In this document: positions 46,663 to 55,764 of the stretch, in pieces
Layout: every line of letters starts with the position of its first letter
Position numbering within the stretch: position 1 is the first letter of the stretch
Assembly: GCF_034479555.1 (NCBI RefSeq)
Contig: NZ_CP140151.1
Span: 3,286,001-3,350,000 of the forward strand
Direction of reading: 5' to 3'
DNA: 64,000 nt
Origin: Chromohalobacter canadensis
Lineage (GTDB): Bacteria > Pseudomonadota > Gammaproteobacteria > Pseudomonadales > Halomonadaceae
Notes under the pieces: generated by a model
The model's input: the letters and a program-made list of their open reading frames with translations, nothing else
Told to the model about the DNA's origin: nothing
Databases searched by the model: none
Made by a program: the position numbers and the translations under genes

Positions 46663-48828
46663 TTGACGGAAACGGCATCCCAGGCCCTCGACCCCGAGCT
46701 CAAGGCGACCATTCAGACGGCCTACCGGAAAGTGCTCGAAGGGCTCGAGCTGACGCCGCGTTATGGGCAGCGACTGATGATCGCCGAGATCGCGCGGACC
46801 CTGGGTGGCATCGAGGCGGATGACGCCGGACGACGTCTCTCCAACGAGCATGTCTGCGTGCTGGAAGCGGGTACCGGCACTGGCAAGACGCTGGCCTATC
46901 TGCTTGCCGCGCTGCCCATCGCCCAGGCGCGTGGTAAGCGTCTGGTGGTCTCCACCGCCACGGTGGCGCTGCAAGAGCAGGTGCTGCATCACGACCTGCC
47001 GGCCCTCAAGGCGCATAGCGGCCTCGATTTCGAATACGCCCTGGCCAAGGGTCGGGGGCGCTATCTATGCGTGGCGCGACTCGATCAAGCCTTGGAAGGC
47101 GGGGAAGACAACCCTACGCTGTCGCTTTTCGAGGAAGCGATGACGTCGCGCGACGGTGACGACTTCCAGGCCCTGGCGCACGAGATGGCCGAGGCCTACT
47201 CGGCAGGGCGCTGGGAGGGGGACCGCGATAGCTGGCCGACGGGGATCGACGATGCCGATTGGCGCCGTTTGACCATCGATCATCGCCAGTGCACCAATCG
47301 TCGCTGTGGCCACTTCGGCGCCTGCGCCTTCTTTCGCGCCCGCCGGGGGCTCGATCAGGCCGATATCATCGTTGCCAATCACGATCTTGTGCTGGCGGAT
47401 CTTTCCTTGGGGGGCGGGTTGGTATTGCCATCGCCCAAGGAGTGCATCTACGTCTTCGACGAAGGGCACCATCTGCCCGATAAAGCTCTCGACCACTTTT
47501 ATCACCGTTTGCCGGTCAACGGTACGCTACGCTGGCTACGCACGCTGAAGAAGTCGCTGACCGAGCTCAATACCGCTCTGGCCGTGCAGCCGACCCTGGC
47601 CCGCTTGTTGGCGAGCCTGCCGGAAGCCATCGCCGCGTTGGAACCGCGCCTCGGCGAGGCGTTCGCCATGGGGCATAGCATCGCCGAGTTGGAGCATGGG
47701 CTGCCTGAAGAAGCCAGTGACGCCGTGCATCACCGTTTCTCCATGGGGCGGGTGCCCGAGGCGCTTTCCGAGCAGGCCGGGGCGATGGTCACGGCCTTCG
47801 CCGAGTTGTCGCGTACGCTCGAGAGCATGGCTGACATCTTGCGCGAGAGCCTCGATCCGGAAAAGGCCACGGGTTTGCCGCGCGAACAGGCCGAGGCCTG
47901 GCTACCGTTGATCGCCCTGCTACACGGCCGGGCCTTGGACGCGCATGCCTTGTGGCAGGCGTTGTCCACAACGGACCCCGAGGACGGCGTGCCTCAGGCG
48001 CGTTGGCTGACCTTCGAGCGTGTCGCCGGCGAGGCAGAGTTGACGTTTTCGGCAAGCCCCGTTTCGGCCGCCGAGACCTTGGCTCGGCATTTGTGGGGCA
48101 CATGCTATGGCGCAGTGGTGACCTCGGCGACGCTGACCGCGCTCAATCGCTTCGAACGTTTGCAAGAACGCGCCGGGCTTGCAAACCGCTATCGCTATCA
48201 ACGCTTGCCCAGCCCGTTCGATTATTCGCGGGCGGTGCTCAGCGTGCCGCCGGAGGCCGTCGATCCCAGCAATCGCGAGGCCCACGAGCGTGCGCTGATC
48301 GACTTCACCCAAGCGTTGGGTGAGCGCGAAGCCGTGCTCATGCTGTTCTCGTCGCGCAAGCAGATGCGCGCCGTGCTCGAGGCGCTGCCAGAGACGGTGC
48401 GTCAGCGGGTGTTGGCGCAGAATCATCTGCCCAAGCGCGAGCTGCTGCAGCGCCATCGCGCGCGCGTCGATGCCGGGGAGGGCAGTATCATCTTCGGGCT
48501 GGCCAGTTTCGCCGAGGGGATCGACCTGCCGGGAAAATACCTGACGCATGTAGTGATTACTCGGCTGCCGTTTTCCGTGCCCGACGATCCGGTAGGGGCG
48601 ACCCTGGCGGAGTGGATCGAAAGCCGAGGCGGCAATCCGTTCATGCGCATCTCGGTGCCGGATGCCTCGATTCGTCTGGTCCAGGCCTGCGGTCGGCTGA
48701 TCCGCAAAGAAGCCGATCAGGGACGGATCACATTGCTCGACCGTCGTGTCCTGACGCGTCGTTATGGAAGGGCGCTGCTCGATTCGTTACCGCCTTTCCG
48801 GCGTGAAATCGACGGCATAGCGCAGTAG
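46663..48828 (+). CDS. dinG: ATP-dependent DNA helicase DinG
   Basis: A 721-residue XPD-like superfamily II helicase with an iron-sulfur cluster. Walker A is EAGTGTGKTLAYL. The Fe-S cysteines are in RYLCVARL and CTNRRCGHFGACAFF, the DEAH-like box is VFDEGHHLPD, and motif VI is QACGRLIRKEADQGRITLLDRR. DinG resolves R-loops, D-loops and G-quadruplexes. The first in-frame ATG is at residue 39 inside a conserved N-terminal region, so the start is most likely TTG 46663, three bases after the rhlB stop; translation is probably coupled. Confidence 0.92.
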   Translation: MTETASQALDPELKATIQTAYRKVLEGLELTPRYGQRLMIAEIARTLGGIEADDAGRRLSNEHVCVLEAGTGTGKTLAYLLAALPIAQARGKRLVVSTATVALQEQVLHHDLPALKAHSGLDFEYALAKGRGRYLCVARLDQALEGGEDNPTLSLFEEAMTSRDGDDFQALAHEMAEAYSAGRWEGDRDSWPTGIDDADWRRLTIDHRQCTNRRCGHFGACAFFRARRGLDQADIIVANHDLVLADLSLGGGLVLPSPKECIYVFDEGHHLPDKALDHFYHRLPVNGTLRWLRTLKKSLTELNTALAVQPTLARLLASLPEAIAALEPRLGEAFAMGHSIAELEHGLPEEASDAVHHRFSMGRVPEALSEQAGAMVTAFAELSRTLESMADILRESLDPEKATGLPREQAEAWLPLIALLHGRALDAHALWQALSTTDPEDGVPQARWLTFERVAGEAELTFSASPVSAAETLARHLWGTCYGAVVTSATLTALNRFERLQERAGLANRYRYQRLPSPFDYSRAVLSVPPEAVDPSNREAHERALIDFTQALGEREAVLMLFSSRKQMRAVLEALPETVRQRVLAQNHLPKRELLQRHRARVDAGEGSIIFGLASFAEGIDLPGKYLTHVVITRLPFSVPDDPVGATLAEWIESRGGNPFMRISVPDASIRLVQACGRLIRKEADQGRITLLDRRVLTRRYGRALLDSLPPFRREIDGIAQ

Positions 48829-48886
48829 GCGCGCCGCCCGCGCTCCCCGGGTGGAAGGCGTGGGCGGCGGCGTCTATTGGCGGGGC

Positions 48887-49966
48887 TTACTCGCCGCGTT
48901 GGCGCTGGCTCAGGACCGGCTTGAGCTTCTCGTTCATCTCGCGCATGGCCGTTTCGGTGGTCGGCCAGTCGATGCAGGCGTCGGTGATCGAAACGCCGTA
49001 CTGCAGCTGCGAGCGATCCTCGGGGATCTTCTGGTTGCCCCAGCCGATGTGCGACTCGACCATCAGACCCATGATCGAGGTATTGCCCTCGAGGATCTGG
49101 TTGGCGATGTTGTCCATCACCAAGGGCTGCAGGGCCGGATCCTTGTTGGAGTTGGCGTGCGAGCAGTCGACCATGATGTTAGGGATCACGCCTGCCTTGC
49201 GCAGTTCCTTGTCGGCGAGGGTAACGCTGACGCTGTCGTAATTGGGCTTGCCGTTGCCACCGCGCAACACGATATGCCCGTAGGGGTTGCCGCGTGTGCG
49301 AATGACGGCGACCTGTCCACCTTGATCGATACCCAGGAAGTTATGGGGATGGGCAACGGACTTGAGCGCGTTGACCGCGACGTCGAGACTACCGTCGGTA
49401 CCGTTCTTGAAGCCCACCGGCGACGAGAGGCCTGACGCCATCTCGCGGTGTGTCTGGGACTCGGTGGTGCGTGCCCCAATAGCCGACCAACTGATGCAAT
49501 CTTGCAAATACTGCGGCGAGATGGGATCGAGCGCCTCAGTGGCCAGTGGTAGCCCCATTTCGGCAAGCTCGACCAGAAGGCGCCGGGCGGTGCGCAGCCC
49601 TTCCTGGATGTCGAAGGTGTCGTCGAGGTGCGGGTCGTTGATCAGACCCTTCCAGCCGACGGTAGTGCGCGGCTTCTCGAAATACACGCGCATGACCACG
49701 TACAGGTTATCGCTCACCTCGTCGGCCAACTGGCGTAGGCGGCGGGCGTAATCGCGAGCCGCGTCCACATCGTGGATCGAGCAGGGGCCGAGGACGACGA
49801 CGAGACGCGGGTCGTCGCCGTCGAGAATCCGTTGAACGGTTCGGCGCCCTTCGAGTACCGTGCGCTCGGCCTCCTCGGAAAGGGGGATTTCACGCTTGAG
49901 CGCTTCGGGTGTGACCAGTACGTCCTGGGAAAGGACGTTAATGTTATTGACCTGCTGTTCTGACAT
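48887..49966 (-). CDS. 3-deoxy-7-phosphoheptulonate (DAHP) synthase, class I
   Basis: A 359-residue first enzyme of the shikimate pathway, condensing PEP and erythrose 4-phosphate. LGPCSIHD, MRVYFEKPRTTVGWKGLINDP, the LATEALDPISPQYLQD region, GFKNGTDG and VDCSHANSNKD are all present and define the AroF/AroG/AroH type. Which aromatic amino acid inhibits it cannot be read with confidence by eye. It is divergent from rpoE across 387 bases. Confidence 0.93.
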   Translation of the reverse strand: MSEQQVNNINVLSQDVLVTPEALKREIPLSEEAERTVLEGRRTVQRILDGDDPRLVVVLGPCSIHDVDAARDYARRLRQLADEVSDNLYVVMRVYFEKPRTTVGWKGLINDPHLDDTFDIQEGLRTARRLLVELAEMGLPLATEALDPISPQYLQDCISWSAIGARTTESQTHREMASGLSSPVGFKNGTDGSLDVAVNALKSVAHPHNFLGIDQGGQVAVIRTRGNPYGHIVLRGGNGKPNYDSVSVTLADKELRKAGVIPNIMVDCSHANSNKDPALQPLVMDNIANQILEGNTSIMGLMVESHIGWGNQKIPEDRSQLQYGVSITDACIDWPTTETAMREMNEKLKPVLSQRQRGE

Positions 49967-50353
49967 TCCGCTACCTGTAGATATGTGTCGCGAAGGGCAT
50001 CGGTTTCGCTTGCGAAGAAGCGCTACTATCGCTTGTCAGTGCTGGGAAAATCAATGTCGTGGCCGAACTTCTCGCCATGATGGTGGTCAATGCTCGGATG
50101 CCATCAGCGCATCCGCCGCTTTATCGTCTTGATGGGGCGGGCAGAAAAAGGAACACTAGGCATTACTTAAGTTAAGCAAGTGGATCGGCCACATGACCCT
50201 AGGTCTTCGTCCAATTTCATCCATTATCTCGATCATTCAGCGCCCTGTGGGCTCGACTGGAACATGATGACCACACAGCAGATACAATTTTCCTGCGCTG
50301 GCGCCGTTGTCGGCGCTTCGCTTTATAGTGCCTCCGGCATGGGGGAGGAATGA
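49967..50353. promoter_or_regulatory. Divergent DAHP synthase / rpoE intergenic region
   Basis: These 387 bases hold no convincing gene. A small palindromic stretch CTTAAGTTAAG lies at 50167-50177. A TATAGT hexamer (50324-50329) lies 25 bases before rpoE without a good -35. A GGAAC (50255-50259) recalls a sigma-E -35 but no matching -10 was found. I can name no operator. Confidence 0.3.
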
Positions 50354-50959
50354 ATGGGCACTAGGGAAACCGACCACCAGCTCGTCGAGCGTGCCCAGAA
50401 AGGAGATACCCGGGCTTTCGATCTCCTGGTCAAGAAGTACCAGCACAAGATTCTCGGCTTGATTGGACGTTATGTGCATGACCCCGCCGAAGTGCAGGAT
50501 GTCGCTCAGGAAGCCTTCATCAAGGCATACCGCGCCTTGAGCAAGTTTCGCTCCGATAGCGCCTTTTATACGTGGATGTACCGCATCGCCATCAATACCG
50601 CCAAGAATCATCTCGTTTCTCGCGGTCGACGGCCGCCGGGCAGCGACATGGACATCGCGGATGCCGAGGTACTCGACCATAGCGGTCGCCTGTCCGATAT
50701 TGAAACCCCGGAATCCGCCTTGCAGCGCGATCAGCTCGAGGCGGTGGTATTCGAGACTATCGAGAACCTGCCGGAAGATCTGCGGACCGCGATCACGTTG
50801 CGCGAGATGGACGGGCTCGCCTATGAAGACATCGCCAATATCATGCAATGCCCTGTGGGAACGGTGCGCTCGCGTATCTTCAGGGCGCGTGAGGCAGTGG
50901 ACAAAGCCATCGAGCCGATGCTCAACACGCCGCGTCAGGCCGATGCAGCGGTCGAGTGA
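50354..50959 (+). CDS. rpoE: RNA polymerase sigma-E factor (RpoE/AlgU)
   Basis: A 201-residue extracytoplasmic-function sigma factor controlling the envelope-stress response. The region 2 core is FDLLVKKYQHKILGLIGRYV and EVQDVAQEAFIKAYRALSKFR with FYTWMYRIAINTAKNHLVSRGRRPP. The region 4 helix-turn-helix is LAYEDIANIMQCPVGTVRSRIFRAREAVDK. Similarity to AlgU is strong. ATG 50354 has GAGGA upstream. The anti-sigma gene rseA follows after an unusually long 219-base gap. Confidence 0.96.
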   Translation: MGTRETDHQLVERAQKGDTRAFDLLVKKYQHKILGLIGRYVHDPAEVQDVAQEAFIKAYRALSKFRSDSAFYTWMYRIAINTAKNHLVSRGRRPPGSDMDIADAEVLDHSGRLSDIETPESALQRDQLEAVVFETIENLPEDLRTAITLREMDGLAYEDIANIMQCPVGTVRSRIFRAREAVDKAIEPMLNTPRQADAAVE

Positions 50960-51003
50960 TCATGTCGGGTGATAAAAAATTGTCGCTCGACGCATGCAAA
51001 AGT

Positions 51004-51030
51004 GAACTGTCCGGCGACTTTGACGTCTCA
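51004..51030 (+). promoter_or_regulatory. Candidate sigma-E promoter in the rpoE-rseA gap
   Basis: GAACT (51004-51008) and TCTCA (51026-51030) are 17 bases apart, close to the AlgU/sigma-E pattern GAACTT-N16/17-TCTGA. Transcripts would start near 51037 and give rseA extra, stress-induced expression. The match is by eye and moderately weak in the -10. Confidence 0.35.
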
Positions 51031-51050
51031 ACGAGTACCAGTGGAATGAA

Positions 51051-51135
51051 TGGGCGCTACTGCGTCAGGTGGGCAGGAAGCTCGTGCAAGGTATCAAAAA
51101 GGTGTTGCCACACGTGAACCGCTGCGTAGCGCCCA
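51051..51135. repeat. 10-bp inverted repeat spanning the rpoE-rseA gap
   Basis: TGGGCGCTAC (51051-51060) and its exact complement GTAGCGCCCA (51126-51135) bracket a 65-base interval between rpoE and rseA. In RNA they could pair into a long-range stem 43 bases before the rseA start, possibly limiting read-through or translation. Confidence 0.4.
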
Positions 51136-51178
51136 GTAGACGATGGGCATTCGTCTTCTCGAATGTGAGGGTGTAGGT

Positions 51179-51955
51179 ATGAATCAGAACGTGCGAGAGT
51201 CCTTGTCCGCGCTGATGGATAATGAGGGCGACGAGCTTGAGATACGACGTGTCATGAGGTCGTTGCAAGACGCGCCCGAAGACGCCGAAACATGGCGACG
51301 TTATCACTTGGCGCGAAGCATGATGCAGCGTGATCGTGGTGTGAATGTCAGCGCCGATCTTTCTGCCGGTATCATGGAGCGCATTGCCGAAGAACCTGGC
51401 CAGCAGGAGGCGACGACACCCGACACGCGCCGTGCGGTGCCATTTTCATTCGCAGGCAGTGCCGCCATCGCAGCGGCGGTGTCGCTGATGGTCATTACCG
51501 GCGTTCAGGTGTATAACGCCAATTCGCCGAGTGGCGTCAGCGGTGAAGGTGCCGAGTTCGCCAGCGGTAACGCCTCTTCCGGTGAGACGTCTTCCGCCGA
51601 GGGCGGCGCCAGTGTGCAGCCAGCATCGCTGCAGAGTGCGCCCTCGGGAGGCAATGTTGGTGCTCGGTTAGCGAGCTTCGGTGGTGACGGCAGCGGGTTT
51701 TTGACGTCGTCGTCCGGCACGAATCCGGTATTTCCCAGCCTCGCGCCTTCGGGCCCCGGCGGTGCCATGGAAGCCAGCATGGACGCGTCGCTCTTTTCCG
51801 ACTCGCCGCGTCAAACGTCACGCAGCGACCATGAACAGGCGCGACTGCTGCAGGCGTATTTGAACCAACAGCAGGCCGGTGGTTCGAGCGATGCTTGGAT
51901 GTCGTCTTCTCGCGCATCCGATGGCTCGGGTGCCGAGGTGTCGAGTCAGCGTTAA
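51179..51955 (+). CDS. rseA: Anti-sigma-E factor RseA/MucA-like
   Basis: A 258-residue single-pass membrane anti-sigma factor. The cytoplasmic sigma-binding domain (MNQNVRESLSALMDNEGDELEIRRVMRS and WRRYHLARSMMQ) is well conserved. A membrane helix is near residues 98-118 (AIAAAVSLMVITGVQVYNA). The periplasmic part is unusual, very rich in Ser, Gly and Ala, with a conserved-looking ARLLQAYLNQQQ near the end. ATG 51179 has GAGGGTGTAGG upstream. No rseB follows, so the RseB guard of RseA is missing from this locus. Confidence 0.9.
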   Translation: MNQNVRESLSALMDNEGDELEIRRVMRSLQDAPEDAETWRRYHLARSMMQRDRGVNVSADLSAGIMERIAEEPGQQEATTPDTRRAVPFSFAGSAAIAAAVSLMVITGVQVYNANSPSGVSGEGAEFASGNASSGETSSAEGGASVQPASLQSAPSGGNVGARLASFGGDGSGFLTSSSGTNPVFPSLAPSGPGGAMEASMDASLFSDSPRQTSRSDHEQARLLQAYLNQQQAGGSSDAWMSSSRASDGSGAEVSSQR

Positions 51956-52004
51956 TTCCATGGCGTCTGTCGCCCCCGTGTGACGACACCGTCGAATCCG
52001 TGCC

Positions 52005-52039
52005 AAGGCGCGTCACCTGTTGTCAGGGGCGCGCCTTTT
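52005..52039 (+). terminator. Terminator-like hairpin after rseA
   Basis: AAGGCGCG (52005-52012) pairs with CGCGCCTT (52030-52037) around a 17-base loop and runs into TTTT (52036-52039). A plausible intrinsic terminator 50 bases after rseA. Confidence 0.55.
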
Positions 52040-52147
52040 GTCGTTTTGCGCTTTGCCGATGCACTGGGTGGCAGGGGCTAAGCACGGTTACCAGGCAACT
52101 GGGCCGCGCATTGAGCTAGTGGCGTTGAACTAATTACGTTGTTCAGT

Positions 52148-52174
52148 GAACTCTTGTCCCGTTAGTGTATCAAT
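52148..52174 (+). promoter_or_regulatory. Candidate sigma-E promoter for degP
   Basis: GAACT (52148-52152) and TCAAT (52170-52174) are 17 bases apart, resembling GAACTT-N16/17-TCNAA. Transcription would begin near 52181, giving a leader of about 118 bases. degP is a classic sigma-E target, which strengthens the match. Confidence 0.5.
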
Positions 52175-52298
52175 GGAGTTGGCGGTGCTAGATTTCTTAG
52201 CCACCGTCCCATGGTAAGCCGGTAATGCGAACCGGCACCTCGTCAATGTGACTCCTCGTTTTGGTTAACGAGTTCACGCTTTTTATCAGGAGTCTTTT

Positions 52299-53732
52299 AT
52301 GCAACGTCTCTCTCGTTATGTCACCCCACTGTTATTGGCGTTCGTTGCGTTATGCGCTGCGCAGTTCGCTCAGGCGCGAGAATTGCCGGACTTCACTCAA
52401 TTGGTCGAAGACGCTGCGCCGGGCGTCGTCAACATTTCCACGACCAGTACGGTCGATACACGGGCCATGCAGGGCTCGCCGTTCGGTGAACAGGGCGTCC
52501 CCGATATCTTTCGCCACTTCTTCGGCGATCAGATGCCGCCCATGACGCCGAGGGCGCCCGGTCAGGGCAGTCAAGAGCGCCATTCATTGGGTTCGGGATT
52601 CGTGATCAGTCATGACGGCTATATCATGACCAACGCCCATGTGGTGGACGGTGCCGACGAGATCGTGGTTCGACTCAATGATCGTCGCGAGCTCGAGGCC
52701 ACCCTGGTGGGCGCCGACAAGAAGACGGATGTCGCCGTACTCAAGGTCGATGCCGACGATTTGCCGACTCTCGACATGGGTAATTCAGACGACCTGGAGG
52801 TTGGCGAATGGGTCGCTGCCATCGGCTCGCCCTTCGGGTTCGATCATTCGGTCACCGCAGGCATCGTCAGTGCCATCAATCGCACCCTGCCGAGCGATGC
52901 TTACGTTCCCTTCATCCAGACTGACGTGGCGATCAATCCCGGCAATTCCGGCGGCCCCTTGTTCAATCTCGATGGCGAGGTCGTGGGGATCAACTCCCAG
53001 ATCTACACCCGTAGCGGTGGATTCATGGGCGTTTCCTTCGCCATCCCGATCAACGTGGCAATGGATATCGCCGATCAGTTGAAAGACTCCGGACATGTCA
53101 GCCGTGGGTGGCTCGGGGTGGTGATCCAGCCCGTGTCGAACGACTTGGCGGAATCTTTCGGTCTTGATGATACGCGGGGTGCGTTGATTGCCGATGTCAG
53201 CGATGACAGCCCTGCCAGCGAGGCGGGCCTCAAGGCCGGCGATGTCGTGCTCTCGGTCGACGGCAAAGAGGTCGAGGACTCCACCACCTTGCCCCGTTTG
53301 GTGGGGCGTGTGTCGCCCGGCAATGACGTGACGCTGGACATCCTGCGTGATGGCGAGCCGCAGGAAGTCGAAGTCACCGTTGGCAACTGGCCGAAAGAGG
53401 GCCGCATGGCTTCTAGCCAACAGGACCCCGGAAACGACAGCCAATCGCGCCTGGGCGTCGCGGTCAGTGACCTCGACGATCAGATGCGCAGTCAACTCGA
53501 CGTCGACAACGGTGTCGTGGTGCGTCAGCTCGACCCGCGTGGTGCAGCGGCGGCCGCCGGGATCGCGCGCGGCGACGTCATCGTCAACTTCGATAGCACC
53601 GCCATCGAGAACACCGATGACTTGATCGAGGCGGTGGAAAACGCGCCTACTGACCGCGCCATTCCGGTGCGTATCGTTCGCGAGGGGCGTTCACTGTTCG
53701 TGGCGCTGCGGCTGCAGCCCGCCGATGATTGA
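52299..53732 (+). CDS. degP: Periplasmic serine endoprotease DegP/MucD
   Basis: A 477-residue HtrA-family protease-chaperone. The signal peptide is cleaved near QFAQARE (residue 26). The catalytic triad is His in MTNAHVVDGADEI, Asp in KTDVAVLKVDADD and Ser in NPGNSGGPLFN. Two PDZ domains follow, about residues 265-350 and 385-470. The LA loop (about residues 45-90) is Met/Pro/Gln-rich, as in MucD. ATG 52299 has AGGAG upstream. Linked to rpoE-rseA as in Pseudomonas (algU-mucA-mucB-mucC-mucD), but without mucB and mucC. Confidence 0.95.
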   Translation: MQRLSRYVTPLLLAFVALCAAQFAQARELPDFTQLVEDAAPGVVNISTTSTVDTRAMQGSPFGEQGVPDIFRHFFGDQMPPMTPRAPGQGSQERHSLGSGFVISHDGYIMTNAHVVDGADEIVVRLNDRRELEATLVGADKKTDVAVLKVDADDLPTLDMGNSDDLEVGEWVAAIGSPFGFDHSVTAGIVSAINRTLPSDAYVPFIQTDVAINPGNSGGPLFNLDGEVVGINSQIYTRSGGFMGVSFAIPINVAMDIADQLKDSGHVSRGWLGVVIQPVSNDLAESFGLDDTRGALIADVSDDSPASEAGLKAGDVVLSVDGKEVEDSTTLPRLVGRVSPGNDVTLDILRDGEPQEVEVTVGNWPKEGRMASSQQDPGNDSQSRLGVAVSDLDDQMRSQLDVDNGVVVRQLDPRGAAAAAGIARGDVIVNFDSTAIENTDDLIEAVENAPTDRAIPVRIVREGRSLFVALRLQPADD

Positions 53733-53761
53733 TGCAGAGTCGGCGTGCCGACGCTAGCAAT

Positions 53762-53787
53762 CGAGGCCCCGCTTCGTCGGGGCCTCG
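53762..53787. terminator. GC-rich hairpin after degP
   Basis: CGAGGCCCC (53762-53770) pairs with GGGGCCTCG (53779-53787) around an eight-base loop 30 bases past degP. No T-tract follows, so the terminator strength is uncertain. Confidence 0.5.
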
Positions 53788-53932
53788 TCGTGTCGATCAC
53801 ACGCCCTCGCTGTCCATGGAAGGTGCTTGCCGGTACAATGCCTTTCAATTGAATTGTCCATCGGTCCGCGTACTCTCGCCTAGCAAGCTGCCTAGCTTGA
53901 CCGGATCGTGTTTCTGACTCAGGTAGGACTTG

Positions 53933-55753
53933 ATGAGCCGCGACGAAAATAACGCAACGCTTCCACTCATTCGCAATTTCTCCATTATTGCCCATATCGA
54001 CCACGGCAAGTCGACGCTTTCCGACCGCATCATCCAGATCTGTGGCGGTTTGACAGAGCGCGAGACGAAGGAGCAGGTGCTCGACTCGATGGATCTCGAG
54101 CGTGAACGAGGCATTACCATCAAGGCTCAGTCCGTGACGCTGGACTACAAGGCCGAAGATGGTCAGGTCTATCAGCTCAACTTCATCGATACGCCGGGCC
54201 ACGTCGACTTTTCCTATGAAGTGTCGCGCTCGCTTTATGCCTGCGAGGGCGCGCTGTTGGTGGTCGATGCGGCGCAAGGTGTCGAGGCGCAATCGGTGGC
54301 CAATTGCTACACGGCGGTGGAGCAAGGGCTCGAAGTCCTGCCGGTCCTCAACAAGATTGACCTGCCCCAGGCCGACCCCGATCGTGTGGCCCATGAGGTA
54401 GAGGAAATCATCGGCATCGATGCTACCGATGCCTGTCAGGTCTCTGCGAAGAGTGGCCTAGGCATGGAGGCCTTGCTCGAGCGTCTGGTGCGTGACGTAC
54501 CGCCGCCCAAAGGCGATCCCGAGGCGCCATTGCAGGCGTTGATCGTCGATTCGTGGTTCGACAATTATCTGGGCGTGATTTCCCTGGTGCGCCTCTTCGA
54601 CGGCACGATCAAGAAGGGCGACAAGATCCGCATGAAGTCCACCGAGCGGGCCTGGGAGGTCAGCGAAGTCGGTATCTTCACGCCCAAGCGCAAGCAAACC
54701 GGTGTCTTGCGTGCCGGTGAAGTCGGTTTCGTCGTGGCGGGTATCAAGGACATTCACGGCGCGCCGGTGGGTGACACCATCGTGCATGCCAAGGGGGGTG
54801 ACGACGTCGCGCGCCTGCCTGGGTTCCAGAAGGTCAAACCCCAAGTTTATGCGGGCATGTTTCCGGTCAGCTCCGACGATTACGAAGACTTCCGCGATGC
54901 GCTGGAGAAGCTGGCCCTCAACGATGCGTCGCTGGGCTACGAGCCGGAGAATTCCGATGCATTAGGTTTCGGTTTCCGCGTCGGCTTCCTTGGCACCTTG
55001 CATATGGAGATCATCCAGGAACGTCTCGAGCGTGAGTACGACCTGGACCTTTTGACCACGGCGCCGACGGTCATCTACGAGCTGGTCATGAAGGATGGCG
55101 AGATACGTTACGTGTCCAACCCGTCCAAATTGCCGGACATGGCCGACATCGAAGAGATGCGCGAGCCTATCGTGCGTGCCAGCATCTTGGTGCCGCAGGA
55201 ATACGTCGGCAATGTCATCACCGAGTGCGAACAGCGTCGCGGAACCCAGCTCGATATGCTGTTCCTGGGGAGTCAGATTCAGCTCACCTACGAATTGCCG
55301 ATGAGCGAAGTGGTGATGGACTTCTTCGACCGCTTGAAGTCGATCTCCAAGGGCTATGCGTCGCTCGAATACAACTTCGAGCGTTTCGAAGCGGCCAATC
55401 TCGTGCGTCTCGACGTATTGATCAACGGTGACCGCGTCGATGCGCTCGCCACCATCGTGCATCGTGATCATGCCCATCCGCGTGGGCGCGCCTTGGTGGA
55501 AAAGATGAAAGAGCTGATCCCACGCCAGATGTTCGATGTTGCCATCCAGGCGACATTGGGCGGTCAGGTCGTATCGCGCTCGACCGTCAAGGCGCTGCGC
55601 AAGAACGTGACCGCCAAGTGTTACGGCGGCGACGTGACCCGCAAGCGGAAGTTGCTCGAAAAGCAAAAGGCAGGCAAAAAGCGCATGAAGCAGGTAGGTA
55701 AAGTGGAAATTCCCCAGGATGCCTTCCTTGCCGTCCTCAAGATGAATGATTAG
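53933..55753 (+). CDS. lepA: Elongation factor 4 (LepA)
   Basis: A 606-residue translational GTPase that back-translocates or assists ribosomes under stress. The GTPase motifs are [36 protein letters not shown] and [10 protein letters not shown]. The LepA-specific C-terminal domain shows the [29 protein letters not shown] region. ATG 53933 has TAGGA upstream; a TTG one codon earlier is also open. It begins the operon lepA-lepB-rnc-era-recO-pdxJ. Confidence 0.97.
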   Translation: MSRDENNATLPLIRNFSIIAHIDHGKSTLSDRIIQICGGLTERETKEQVLDSMDLERERGITIKAQSVTLDYKAEDGQVYQLNFIDTPGHVDFSYEVSRSLYACEGALLVVDAAQGVEAQSVANCYTAVEQGLEVLPVLNKIDLPQADPDRVAHEVEEIIGIDATDACQVSAKSGLGMEALLERLVRDVPPPKGDPEAPLQALIVDSWFDNYLGVISLVRLFDGTIKKGDKIRMKSTERAWEVSEVGIFTPKRKQTGVLRAGEVGFVVAGIKDIHGAPVGDTIVHAKGGDDVARLPGFQKVKPQVYAGMFPVSSDDYEDFRDALEKLALNDASLGYEPENSDALGFGFRVGFLGTLHMEIIQERLEREYDLDLLTTAPTVIYELVMKDGEIRYVSNPSKLPDMADIEEMREPIVRASILVPQEYVGNVITECEQRRGTQLDMLFLGSQIQLTYELPMSEVVMDFFDRLKSISKGYASLEYNFERFEAANLVRLDVLINGDRVDALATIVHRDHAHPRGRALVEKMKELIPRQMFDVAIQATLGGQVVSRSTVKALRKNVTAKCYGGDVTRKRKLLEKQKAGKKRMKQVGKVEIPQDAFLAVLKMND

Positions 55754-55764
55754 GAATCATAGCC

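Larger units (their letters stand above)
51956..52298. promoter_or_regulatory. rseA-degP intergenic region
   Basis: A 343-base gap without a gene. It holds a terminator-like hairpin after rseA (52005-52039), a sigma-E-like promoter (52148-52174), and two perfect small hairpins in the predicted degP leader: GCCGGT/ACCGGC (52218-52236) and CTCGTT/AACGAG (52255-52272). Confidence 0.55.

Noticed and set aside
45151..47016. 621-codon open frame on the minus strand
   Set aside because: It lies fully antisense to rhlB and the start of dinG, both strongly supported by motifs; its residue make-up (His/Gln/Arg-rich) is that of a high-GC shadow frame.
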